From: JAAZMI01 sp964603615
GTDB lineage: Bacteria; Bacillota; Dethiobacteria; DTU022; UBA8154
NCBI GenBank assembly: GCA_964603615.1
Contig: CAZRVU010000061.1
Coordinates: forward strand, 1 to 9,090
Direction: 5' to 3'
Length of the DNA stretch: 9,090 nucleotides
Below are positions 1-5,794 of the stretch, one piece after another (position 1 is the stretch's first letter; every line of letters starts with the position of its first letter). The position numbers and the translations under genes were made by a program. Below the pieces are notes generated by a model, which saw nothing but the letters and a program-made list of their open reading frames with translations, had not been told where the DNA came from and did not search any database.

Positions 1-92
1 ATTACCTCGAAGTTTTAACCGGACTTAAAACCGGGGATACAGTAATCATAAACCCCCCCAAGGAAATAGCAGACGGAATCAAAACAAGGTAG
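1..92 (+). CDS. C-terminal end of HlyD/MacA-like efflux adaptor (partial)
   Basis: The reading frame with its first full codon at base 3 encodes 29 residues and stops with TAG at 90-92. It begins YLEVLTGLKTGD, continues TVIINPP and ends EIADGIKTR. The pattern GLKxGDxVIxNPP followed by a DG-K/R tail is typical of the last beta-barrel strand of membrane fusion (periplasmic adaptor) proteins of ABC and RND exporters. Such proteins link an inner-membrane transporter to the cell exterior. The gene enters from outside the window, so its length and start are unknown. Its last eleven codons, including the stop, are also the first part of a repeat found again at 187, 7574 and 7695. The chimeric ABC transporter gene at 6499-7560 is of the kind such adaptors serve. 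The family call rests on a short tail and is moderately sure. Confidence 0.65.
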   Translation, partial: YLEVLTGLKTGDTVIINPPKEIADGIKTR

Positions 93-215
93 GGGGCGAT
101 GCCCTCATCGTCCCGTTTGGCGATGCCCTCATCGCCCCGCTTCAATGGTGTGCCGGCTTCAACGGTGCGCTAGCGCAGGGGCCCGGCAAGGAAATGGCAG
201 ACGGAATCAAAACAA
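59..215. repeat. REP-like repeat block, left copy
   Basis: A unit starting CAAGGAAATAGCAGACGG at 59 restarts as a partial copy at 187 (128-bp period; A-to-G change in the AAATAG part). Inside are two near-identical tandem 24-mers (95-118 and 119-142, 22 of 24 bases equal), each with the inverted repeat CGATG-CCCT-CATCG. There is also a perfect 12-bp palindrome TGCGCTAGCGCA at 166-177. The same elements recur at 7553-7778. The first 34 bases of the block are coding (the tail of the adaptor gene). Confidence 0.85.
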
Positions 216-358
216 AGCCCCATTAACCGTAACCGTGCATTTTATACCCTATGCATGGCATTGAGGAAAGAATAAACTTTAGGCCCATCTGGGCAGACCC
301 TACATGTTGTTCACGGCTGCCCGGAATAGCGGCTTTTGCTTTGACGGATAACGTATAA
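216..358. other. Intergenic stretch with small inverted repeats
   Basis: No convincing gene is visible. The stretch holds GCCCA-TC-TGGGC at 283-294 and a second potential pairing GGGCA (291-295) with TGCCC further on. A TTGACG hexamer at 341-346 has no good -10 partner. Confidence 0.4.
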
Positions 359-384
359 GTTTGAAGGAATAATTATTTAAAGTG
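359..384. repeat. 26-bp direct repeat, left copy, flanking the R-M/TA island
   Basis: The 26 bases starting GTTTGAAGGAATAAT and ending TTTAAAGTG recur at 1958-1983 with one difference (T to C). The left copy contains the perfect palindrome AATAATTATT at 369-378. The two copies enclose the broken restriction-modification genes and the toxin-antitoxin pair, so they may mark the ends of an insertion. Confidence 0.75.
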
Positions 385-415
385 TGGAAATATGGACATA
401 GTTGTTCGGCGTTTT

Positions 416-444
416 TTGAAAAGTTACAATAAACGATATTATAG
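416..444 (+). promoter_or_regulatory. Weak candidate sigma-A promoter for the methyltransferase remnant
   Basis: TTGAAA at 416-421 is followed by TATTAT at 437-442 (15-bp spacer) or TTATAG at 439-444 (17-bp spacer). It lies about 45 bp before the GTG start at 490. Neither spacing/hexamer pair is ideal, so this is tentative. Confidence 0.3.
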
Positions 445-489
445 TGAATCTATAAATGGCAGGCGTATTATATAGAAGGGGGGGTATGT

Positions 490-729
490 GTGAATCGGCA
501 TCTTATCAAGTTCCAACAGCTACTGCGGGAACTTTTTCAATTTGACTGTGCCGACTTGGATTTTGGTATTTATCGCATTATGAATCGTAAACGGGACATG
601 ATCGAGCGTTTTATTACCCTGGGTACGGTTGTTGGAAACACTGAACATCTTTGCTTTGCGCGCCAATTATATGGCTCAGTTTCGGGACTACCTGGAAAGG
701 GAAGGGGTGGAAACAGAAGAAGAGGTTGA
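490..729 (+). pseudogene. N-terminal remnant of an adenine-specific DNA methyltransferase
   Basis: The GTG start at 490 follows a strong G-rich ribosome binding site (about 477-484). The first 43 or so residues contain KFQQLLRELF, DLDFGIYRIM and KRDMIERFI. From memory, this resembles the N-terminus of large site-specific adenine DNA methyltransferases of type III/BREX-like restriction-modification systems, which modify host DNA against self-restriction. After about base 617 the frame turns into low-complexity, basic sequence (GLPGKGRGGNRRRG) and stops at 729. In this stretch the meaningful protein is in another frame. No SAM-binding or NPPY-type catalytic motif remains, so the protein cannot methylate DNA. 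The full-length family is many hundreds of residues. The remnant is best read as the 5' side of a deletion junction near 610-620. Confidence 0.55.
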
Positions 730-1186
730 ACTGCAACTAACTATTTGGGCCAACGAACAATTTTTAAAGCGGGGCCTGGTGGTGCCGCGACCGGATAATG
801 GACTTGATTTTACAAAAGAAACCGCCCTCATGCTGGAAATCGATCCAGCGGTGCGTGTATCCGAGGATATGTCGGCAAAAGCACAAACTTTGGAAAGCGG
901 TGATGCGCAGTTGCAGTCAACGGAGATACGCAGTGGGGCATACCAGACTATCCCGGATAAAAGCTATGCCCTGATAAACTGGGAACGGGCCTATTTGAAT
1001 TTACTGGGATACAAAGAACGCAAAGGATTAAAAAATCTTATTATTACCCAGAAAGCCGTACGGTTAATTGTTGAAAAAGGTAATTATAAACTGGTGGCAG
1101 ATAAAGCGGTTATTGCACCGCGTTCGTTCCAGGAACGGGAACTGCTTCAGGAAGCTGTAATTTATATACAGGCGATACTACACTAA
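611..1186 (+). pseudogene. Fragment of a restriction-type helicase/nuclease subunit, joined out of frame
   Basis: This frame differs from the methyltransferase remnant and opens at 611, without a good start of its own. A TTG at 629 is possible but has no clear ribosome binding site. It encodes about 190 residues with LLPWVRLLETLNIFALR, YMAQFRDYLEREGVE, ELQLTIWANEQFLKRG, INWERAYLNLLGYKERKG and APRSFQERELLQEAV. The last element resembles the C-terminal part of large DEAD/DEAH helicase or type III restriction subunits. I recognise that family only by general likeness, from memory. No Walker A or DEAH box is in the piece. It ends abruptly with AILH at 1186, just before the toxin-antitoxin promoter, so both ends look truncated. 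The likely origin is a deletion that removed most of the methyltransferase gene and the front of its partner gene. Confidence 0.45.
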
Positions 1187-1192
1187 ACAAAA

Positions 1193-1213
1193 GGGTCAAT
1201 AAGGGGTCAATAA
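1193..1213. repeat. Tandem 10-bp repeat upstream of the TA promoter
   Basis: GGGTCAATAA occurs at 1193-1202 and again at 1204-1213, an 11-bp period or one helical turn. It lies just ahead of the -35 hexamer at 1223. It could be a regulator site or a simple duplication. Confidence 0.6.
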
Positions 1214-1222
1214 AGGCATGGT

Positions 1223-1264
1223 TTGACAAAGGCCATCACCTAGATTAGACTAGGATGAGACTAG
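1223..1264 (+). promoter_or_regulatory. Promoter with overlapping CTAG operator for the Phd/VapC operon
   Basis: A perfect -35 TTGACA (1223-1228) stands 17 bp ahead of TAGACT (1246-1251), a 4-of-6 match to the -10 consensus. CTAG occurs at 1240, 1250 and 1261, roughly one helical turn apart. CCTAG-ATTAGA-CTAGG at 1239-1254 forms an inverted repeat over the -10. Antitoxins of the Phd/YefM family are known to autoregulate by binding palindromes at their own promoter, so this is the natural operator candidate. Confidence 0.6.
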
Positions 1265-1282
1265 TTTAAACGGGGTGATTTT

Positions 1283-1528
1283 GTGGAAAGTATCGGTGCT
1301 TATCATGCTAAAACACATTTATCCAAATTATTAAAAAGGGTAAAGAAGGGGGAAAGTATTATTATTACCAGGCATGGGGTTCCGATCGCCGTGTTGCAAC
1401 CTTTTTCCCCCACTAAAAAAAAGGACACCAAATCAATTATCAATGAATTACGGGAATTCCGTGAAGACACAAACGCAAAATTGGCGGGACTTTCATTACG
1501 GGAAATGATCGAAGAAGGCAGACGGTAA
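1283..1528 (+). CDS. Phd/YefM-family antitoxin
   Basis: The GTG start at 1283 has GGGGTGA at 1272-1278 as its ribosome binding site. The 81-residue product has the Phd/YefM layout. An N-terminal DNA-binding part runs from ESIGAYHAKTHLSKLLKRV through KGESIIITRHGVPIAVLQP (about residues 2-41). A charged, probably flexible C-terminal part follows (about 46-81), which in this family wraps the toxin. Length is normal for the family. The stop is one base before the ATG of the PIN-domain toxin at 1530, so the two are co-transcribed and probably translationally coupled. Phd-type antitoxins are known to pair with PIN toxins as well as Doc and RelE. Expected roles are neutralising the toxin and repressing the operon through the CTAG-rich operator upstream. 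Nothing suggests damage. Confidence 0.85.
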   Translation: MESIGAYHAKTHLSKLLKRVKKGESIIITRHGVPIAVLQPFSPTKKKDTKSIINELREFREDTNAKLAGLSLREMIEEGRR

Positions 1529-1529
1529 A

Positions 1530-1949
1530 ATGAACGATTTTTTTATCATTGATAATTCAGTCGTGATGTCCTGGTGTTTTAAAGATGAAACAAATCAATA
1601 TGCTGATGCTGTTTTGGACAGATTGTTAAAAGCTGAAGCATTTGTTCCATCCATCTGGCCCTTGGAAGTTGTGAATGTGCTTTTGGTAGCAGAACGGCAA
1701 GATAGGCTTAAATATGCAGATGCTCTCCGTTTTTTAGAATTACTGTTACAACTGCCGATTGTCGTTGAACAAGAATTTTCTAAAACAACTATGAAGGAAA
1801 CCCTGGCTTTAGGAAGGTCAACAAACCTTTCAAGCTATGACACGGCTTATTTGTTTCTTGCCATCAATAAAAACTGTCCACTGGCAACATTAGATAAAAA
1901 ACTTATCAATGCAGCTAGAAATATCAATGTCAAGGTTCTTACATTGTAA
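1530..1949 (+). CDS. PIN-domain ribonuclease toxin (VapC-type)
   Basis: The 139-residue protein is a full-length PIN domain, the fold of VapC toxins. These are magnesium-dependent endoribonucleases that typically cut tRNA or rRNA and stop growth when the antitoxin is lost. The expected four acidic residues are present: D8 (FIIDNSVVMSW), E46 (WPLEVVNVL), D104 (SSYDTAYLFLA) and D122 (LATLDKKL). The last two sit in the classic 'YDAxYLxLA...LxTxD' arrangement. The ATG follows the antitoxin stop by one base, and the end of the antitoxin gene (GAAGAAGGCAG) serves as the ribosome binding site. No frame damage is visible, so the module may be functional even though the neighbouring restriction genes are broken. 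The target RNA cannot be told from sequence. Confidence 0.85.
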   Translation: MNDFFIIDNSVVMSWCFKDETNQYADAVLDRLLKAEAFVPSIWPLEVVNVLLVAERQDRLKYADALRFLELLLQLPIVVEQEFSKTTMKETLALGRSTNLSSYDTAYLFLAINKNCPLATLDKKLINAARNINVKVLTL

Positions 1950-1957
1950 GAAAATGG

Positions 1958-1983
1958 GTTTGAAGGAATAATCATTTAAAGTG
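1958..1983. repeat. 26-bp direct repeat, right copy, flanking the R-M/TA island
   Basis: This is the partner of 359-384 with one mismatch (C in place of T at the centre). It begins 8 bp after the toxin stop codon. The repeat-to-repeat distance is 1599 bp. Confidence 0.75.
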
Positions 1984-2113
1984 ATATTCGTCGAAATAAC
2001 GATCGAGAAATGGTTTATAATTTGACGCCCTGCGCATAGCATTTTCCCAACCCCTACAGGAAATATGTTTATTTTACCGGTGCAGCATATTCTGTAAGAT
2101 AAATCCAGCAAAA

Positions 2114-2140
2114 GGCCGGCCAATTAGCCGGTTCTTTTTT
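2114..2140 (+). terminator. Rho-independent terminator after the vapC-type gene
   Basis: CCGGC (2116-2120) pairs with GCCGG (2127-2131) around the loop CAATTA, with two more G-U pairs at the base. TTCTTTTTT follows. It would end transcription coming from the toxin-antitoxin operon. Confidence 0.8.
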
Positions 2141-2166
2141 ATGTACAGAATGATCTCCCCTGTGCG

Positions 2167-2235
2167 GTTACAGCAATTTTGCGTAATTTTTACCGCCCGT
2201 TTACGGTGATTTTAAAGTCTGTGCCAAACTATAAT
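2167..2235 (+). promoter_or_regulatory. Promoter with five 11-bp-phased Pho-box-like sites, copy 1
   Basis: Five 7-mers lie exactly 11 bp apart: GTTACAG (2167), TTTGCGT (2178), TTTACCG (2189), TTTACGG (2200) and TTTAAAG (2211). A perfect TATAAT follows at 2230-2235. The -35 is weak (GTGATT at 2206-2211, 18-bp spacer), as expected of an activated promoter. OmpR/PhoB-family regulators bind direct repeats with this spacing. The Bacillus PhoP site is built from TT(A/T/C)ACA-like repeats at about 11 bp, and these boxes resemble it. The OmpR-type regulator encoded at 2529 is an obvious candidate binder (inference). Confidence 0.65.
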
Positions 2236-2271
2236 GAATTAAAAGCTGTCAGAAGTTGAGGTGCTGGTTGA

Positions 2272-2406
2272 ATGTTCAACTTAAAATATCGCCATGAGTT
2301 AGAAGCATATTGTGACCCGGTCCGATGCGCTGGCAATCAGGGGCAGGCTATCCCCAAGGAAGCCAAAAAATTAGATCAAAGGGATTGGCTATGGATAAAA
2401 TCTTAG
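2272..2406 (+). CDS. Possible 44-residue small protein
   Basis: The ATG at 2272 lies 8 bp after AGGTG (2259-2263), at the very end of the 174-bp module. It opens a 44-codon frame starting MFNLKYRHELEAYCDP and ending RDWLWIKS, with TAG at 2404-2406. It is the first frame behind the phased-box promoter. I recognise no family. It may be a small protein, a leader peptide or the remnant of a larger gene, and it may also be chance. Between it and the response regulator (2407-2528) are a 10-bp palindrome ACATGCATGT at 2461-2470 and the inverted repeat CTGTCTA (2455-2461) / TAGACAG (2498-2504). Confidence 0.3.
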   Translation: MFNLKYRHELEAYCDPVRCAGNQGQAIPKEAKKLDQRDWLWIKS

Positions 2407-2528
2407 CGGGGTATAGGATCAAATAAAACTGCCTTAAAGCAGGAAAAGAAAGGCCTGTCTACATGCATGTGGATTTATCCTGTTCCTTCGCTTAGAATAG
2501 ACAGTGCGGGGAAGGAGGTTATCGCAGT

Positions 2529-3245
2529 ATGCATAAATCCATATATATTGCCGATGACGAGCAAAATATACGTGAAGTGGTTAAATCCTTTCTTGAAAGT
2601 GAAGGATACGATGTTACCGCTTTCGAAGACGGCGATAAGCTGTTGGCTGCCTTTAGGGAAAAACCATCCGATCTTGTCATTCTCGATGTAATGATGCCGG
2701 GTTCAAGCGGTTTTACGGTATGTTCGGCCCTGCGCAAGATAAGTACTGTGCCTATTATCATGCTCACAGCGCGCGACAGCGATCTGGATTATGCTGCGGG
2801 GATAAACTTCGGTAGCGATGATTATTTTACCAAGCCCTTTTCTGCTATATCGCTTGTCATGCGGGTAAAAGCAATTTTTCGTCGGGTAGAGCTCGATAAA
2901 AATGACCGGGAAAATTCTTCGCCGCGCCTGCTTTCGTATGCCGATATTCAAATTGACTTGAATCACAAAACGGTAAAGCTTGCTGAGCTTCCCTTGGAGC
3001 TCACGCCAAATGAATACAACCTTCTATGCTATCTCGTTGAAAACAAAGACCGCGCCATCTCGCGGGAGGAGCTGCTGAACAAAATATGGGGCTACAACAG
3101 TGAAGTGGAGACCCGGGCTGCCGATGACACCGTGAGGCGCTTGCGGAAAAAACTGGTGGCTAGCCGGGCAGTAATTGATACGGTATGGGGCTTTGGTTTT
3201 CGCTTAAAGGAGCGTGAAGCTGATGATGATCAGCAGCGCTCGTAA
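2529..3245 (+). CDS. OmpR/PhoB-family response regulator
   Basis: The 238-residue protein has a receiver domain (about 1-120) and a winged-helix DNA-binding domain (about 135-230). Receiver residues are complete: the D9-D10 acidic pair in YIADDEQ, phosphoacceptor D53 in VILDVMMPG, T80 in IMLTARD and K102 in YFTKPFS. The C-terminal half shows LPLELTPNEYNLLCYLV, SREELLNKIWGY, the DTVRRLRKKL recognition region and WGFGFRL, typical of the PhoB/OmpR class. The ATG has AAGGAGG at 2512-2518 (10-bp spacing). It is a transcription factor controlled by phosphorylation from a histidine kinase, here encoded immediately downstream with overlapping frames. That kinase is truncated, so the regulator may be orphaned. 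The phased-box promoter at 2167-2235 lies upstream and suggests autoregulation (inference). Length and motifs indicate an intact gene. Confidence 0.92.
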   Translation: MHKSIYIADDEQNIREVVKSFLESEGYDVTAFEDGDKLLAAFREKPSDLVILDVMMPGSSGFTVCSALRKISTVPIIMLTARDSDLDYAAGINFGSDDYFTKPFSAISLVMRVKAIFRRVELDKNDRENSSPRLLSYADIQIDLNHKTVKLAELPLELTPNEYNLLCYLVENKDRAISREELLNKIWGYNSEVETRAADDTVRRLRKKLVASRAVIDTVWGFGFRLKEREADDDQQRS

Positions 3246-4332
3246 AATAAGCATCCGGACGCGCATACTGGTAATGGTGCTGGCGCTCATTGCGCTAATT
3301 TTTCTAGTAATTTTGGCCGTTTTCAACCTGCTCGTGGGCGAATATATACAGAACAGTGTTAATGAACAACTGCAGGATGCTATGAAAATAGTTTTTGACG
3401 AAGAGAAACTGCAAAGGCTGCCGCCGGTGGAACAGCTTCTGCCTGAACGAAGGCCTTTAATTATCCCCGATATGAGAATGTTGCCGCGGGGCCCCATGGA
3501 CAAGGCTGAAGCAATGATCGTTTCGGCGCATTACGAACTGATTTTTCCCGAATCCGGCATGATCTTTCTACGAAACTATGACGAGATGAATGCCCTGGTT
3601 GCACAGCTCAAAACGGAGCAGGCCGATCTGCAAAGCACTGAAATCATGCGGTTGAAAGCCTCCGGCAGGGAGTACTATTTTGTTTCGGTGAAGATGCCGG
3701 AAGCGGTGTTCCATGATGGTGCATATTTAATCTACTATATAGATATGACCGCCCTCACCTCTCTTTCCAACCGCATCAATGCTGTTCTGCTGGCAGTGAT
3801 GGGTATAGCAGGAATTTTGGCCGTGGGGATCGCTATTTTCTTATCGGGTAAAATTACAGAACCAATCAGGGAGCTGACGCGACTTGCCGTGAGAATCGGC
3901 CGCGGGGATTTTATGAAAAGCGCCTTGCATTACGGCGATATTGAACTGGCAGAGCTTGCCGAGAGTATGAACAAGGCAGCCGTCCAGCTTAATGCCTATG
4001 ATCAGGAGCAAAAGACATTTTTCCAAAATGTATCCCATGAGCTGCGGACTCCTTTGCAGGCTATCAGGAGCAATGCCGAGGGTATCGAACACGGGATCCT
4101 GGACGGTAAAAAAGCAAGCGGGGTGATCATCAGCGAAACCGATCGCCTCAGCGAAATGGTGGAGGACTTGCTTTATCTTTCGCGCATCGACAATATAAAT
4201 ATCTGCAGTAATTTTGAGGAATGGGATCTGCGCGAACTTCTTTCCAACTGTGCCGAGCGCCAACGCAGCCTGGCGGCCAGGCGTGGGATACAATTTATTT
4301 TTGAGTTTGCGGACGGGCGGCAGCATGGGTAA
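3223..4332 (+). pseudogene. Sensor histidine kinase lacking its ATPase domain
   Basis: I place the start at ATG 3223 (or 3226), 10 bp after AAAGGAG (3206-3212). An in-frame GTG at 3214 sits almost on the ribosome binding site. The frame overlaps the response regulator by 23 bp. The protein has a first membrane helix (about residues 15-39), an extracytoplasmic sensor region of about 145 residues, a second helix (about 185-208) and a HAMP domain (KITEPIRELTRLAVRIGRGD). A DHp/HisKA domain follows, with the phosphoacceptor histidine at about 272 in FFQNVSHELRTPLQAI and the dimerisation helix ending LLYLSRID. It stops at about 369 residues, right after IQFIFEFADGRQHG. The N, G1, F and G2 boxes of the HATPase domain (about 100 residues) are absent, and no other frame in 4333-4416 restores them. 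It could not autophosphorylate alone. The loss coincides with the arrival of the minus-strand block at 4417. Confidence 0.85.
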
Positions 4333-4416
4333 CAAAAGCCGGACTAGAATGTGCTTTTTATGTCGGAAATGAATATAACGGTATTGCAAAAATGCGGAGC
4401 AGATTTTTACGGATGT

Positions 4417-5397
4417 TCAGTCTTCACACGTTTCTTGTAATTTCATTACTTCTTCCATAGTCAATTCGGTTAGGTCTGCCACCTGTTCCAGCGAAAATCC
4501 CCGCAGCAAAAGTTTTTTTGCTGTTTTCTCCGCAGCTTCCTTTAATCCTTCCAATTTGCCTTTCTCCATGCCCTTCTCCAGGCCTTTTTCCATACCTTGT
4601 TCCAGGCCTTTTTCCATACCTTGTTCTAGGCCCTTTTCCATGCCTCTTTCCATGCCCTTTATTTCTGCATATTTTATTTTTGAAATTTCATCAAGCCTAG
4701 CCTTTTCCCTGGCATAATATTTCTGTCTCATTAATTCGTCGGCACTTATTTCATGAAGCATTTTCTCTGCCATTTTGATGGTCTCGCTCCTTTCTATCAG
4801 TTTATTCATTTTTTCTTCCATCTCCGGCTTATCAGCATTTTTCATAAATGTCAGCCATTGTTCGTGCGCCTGCATCTGCCCGGTATCTTTTTTGAGATCA
4901 AATTTGGGCAGTTCCAGGTAATGGATCTCTAGATCATCTATAAGCCGGAAATGTTCTTCTTTTTCCAGAAGATGATATTCTGTATGATATTTTGATGTTT
5001 CGGTGATCATTTCAAAGTCTAATATATTTATGACGATGCTTTTCTTTAGGGATAAATAGGTTTCGGATTCTGCAATGGTTTCTGTATACATGTTTGCCCA
5101 GTAATACAAGCTACGTTTTCTAAAATCATCTTCCTTGTTTACTTGAACTTCGATGTTGATTCGTTTTCCTTCTTCTGTTTTTACTTTAAGATCCAGGATC
5201 GATGCTTTGTCTCCCTCAAAATTTTGGAGATTAAAAGGGTTCAGGTGGGTTATTTCCTGTATTTTAGCCTGGCCCTGTAAGTGTAGTATAGCATTTAAAA
5301 AGTCTATGAGGATCAGCTTGCTTTCTTTTTTCTCCCGGCCAAATAATGCTTTAAATACCAGATCGCTTAGAGGGCTCAGTAATTTGCGGCTGCGCAT
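4417..5397 (-). CDS. Rpn-family PD-(D/E)XK nuclease / putative transposase
   Basis: The 326-residue protein opens with LLSPLSDLVFKALFG, typical of the Rpn (recombination-promoting nuclease, formerly 'transposase_31') family. The family has a PD-(D/E)XK core and is implicated in RecA-independent recombination and, more recently, in phage defence. The catalytic core is visible: D69 in ASILDLKVK and E83-V-Q85 in INIEVQV, followed by KRSLYYWANMY. A long helical part follows (about 190-250). Next comes an 8-residue tandem repeat (GMEKGLEQ type, about 249-283) and a C-terminal LLRGFSLEQVADLTELTMEEV helical motif common in this family. The start ATG at 5397 has AAAGGAG about 11 bp upstream on the minus strand. 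It faces the truncated kinase gene. The repeat tract is encoded by near-perfect 24-bp repeats, so length variation is likely. The gene seems intact. Confidence 0.85.
   Translation of the reverse strand: MRSRKLLSPLSDLVFKALFGREKKESKLILIDFLNAILHLQGQAKIQEITHLNPFNLQNFEGDKASILDLKVKTEEGKRINIEVQVNKEDDFRKRSLYYWANMYTETIAESETYLSLKKSIVINILDFEMITETSKYHTEYHLLEKEEHFRLIDDLEIHYLELPKFDLKKDTGQMQAHEQWLTFMKNADKPEMEEKMNKLIERSETIKMAEKMLHEISADELMRQKYYAREKARLDEISKIKYAEIKGMERGMEKGLEQGMEKGLEQGMEKGLEKGMEKGKLEGLKEAAEKTAKKLLLRGFSLEQVADLTELTMEEVMKLQETCED
4566..4661 (-). repeat. 24-bp tandem repeats inside the Rpn gene
   Basis: Two identical 24-mers (4578-4601 and 4602-4625, starting CCAGGCCTTTTTCCATACC) are followed by a diverged third copy at 4626-4649 and partial units on both sides. 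They encode the GMEKGLEQ repeats on the minus strand. A multiple of three keeps the frame open when copy number changes. Confidence 0.9.
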
Positions 5398-5440
5398 TTA
5401 TATTTATGCTCCTTTTATAAATTTTCGCCCATTTCTATAT

Positions 5441-5446
5441 ATATTA
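5441..5446 (-). promoter_or_regulatory. Possible -10 element for the Rpn gene
   Basis: Read on the minus strand, TATAAT overlaps the TAA stop of the P-II-like gene and lies about 45 bp before the Rpn start. No convincing -35 is visible, so the Rpn gene may also be read from the upstream P-II/DUF1538 transcript. Confidence 0.35.
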
Positions 5447-5794
5447 TACCGGATTTGCCCCCGGTTTGCATGCGGGTTGGGGGTAAATTTCGCCTTCAAA
5501 AAGACCCCGGGCTTCCACGATTGGTTCTACAAATAAAACCCCTTTTCCATGTTTATCCAGTTGGAGTTCTTGGAACAAAGCATTTACCACTTTATCAATT
5601 AAGGCGCTTGGCATCAGGATCAGTATTAGTTCCTTTTCCGGTTCAATTTCCATCCCGAACAATTTTGCAGTGTACTTTGCACTGGTGCCCCGCCCGTGCA
5701 TGATTGTACCACCTTTGATACCTGCCTTGCGTGCGATATCCATTACATCTTCCGCCATGCCGCGATCGACTATTACCGTCAATTTTTTTAACAT
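5444..5794 (-). CDS. P-II-like signalling protein (GlnB superfamily)
   Basis: I choose the ATG at 5794: GGAGG lies 8 bp upstream, whereas the earlier in-frame ATG at 5809 overlaps that ribosome binding site. The 116-residue product begins MLKKLTVIVDRGMAEDVMD and has GIKGGTIMHGRGT (about 25-37) and GKGVLFVEPIVEARG near residue 90. This matches the fold of trimeric P-II proteins, which bind ATP/ADP and small effectors and control transporters or enzymes by contact. The T-loop region (about 37-52) is short and lacks the canonical ELYRGAEY-type sequence with its modifiable tyrosine. Hence this is the divergent P-II type usually found next to DUF1538 membrane proteins rather than a glutamine-synthetase regulator. 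The DUF1538 partner upstream (5643-6227) is truncated, so the protein has probably lost its target. The tail CKPGANPV is unusual. The gene appears intact. Confidence 0.8.
   Translation of the reverse strand: MLKKLTVIVDRGMAEDVMDIARKAGIKGGTIMHGRGTSAKYTAKLFGMEIEPEKELILILMPSALIDKVVNALFQELQLDKHGKGVLFVEPIVEARGLFEGEIYPQPACKPGANPV

Larger units (their letters stand above)
2090..2263 (+). repeat. 174-bp terminator/promoter module, copy 1
   Basis: The stretch is identical to 7783-7956 except for one base (G at 2258, A at 7951), at a constant offset of 5693. It contains a rho-independent terminator, five phased 7-bp boxes, a TATAAT and an AGGTG that could serve as a ribosome binding site. Downstream sequences of the two copies are unrelated, so the conserved part is regulatory. 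Confidence 0.95.

Noticed and set aside
95..142. Tandem 24-mers considered as a CRISPR-like array.
   Set aside because: Units are directly adjacent with no unique spacers and contain gene-tail sequence elsewhere in the unit. They fit REP-like repeats instead.
359..384. The 26-mer considered as a dif/Xer site.
   Set aside because: The central AATAATTATT palindrome is suggestive, but the arms do not match the known Firmicutes dif pattern and two copies lie close together.
1890..2123. Minus-strand frame of 77 codons across the toxin gene end.
   Set aside because: It is antisense to the vapC-type gene and spans the 26-bp repeat and the start of the terminator module. Its composition is not protein-like.
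2467..2691. Plus-strand frame of 74 codons overlapping the start of the response regulator.
   Set aside because: It is the out-of-frame shadow of the regulator gene, which has full domain support and its own ribosome binding site.
3841..4389. Long minus-strand frame of 182 codons opposite the kinase.
   Set aside because: The plus-strand HAMP and HisKA motifs explain this DNA. The antisense product has no recognisable features.
5153..5536. Plus-strand frame of 127 codons opposite the Rpn gene start.
   Set aside because: It is a shadow of the Rpn catalytic core and the P-II gene end, with no start signal.
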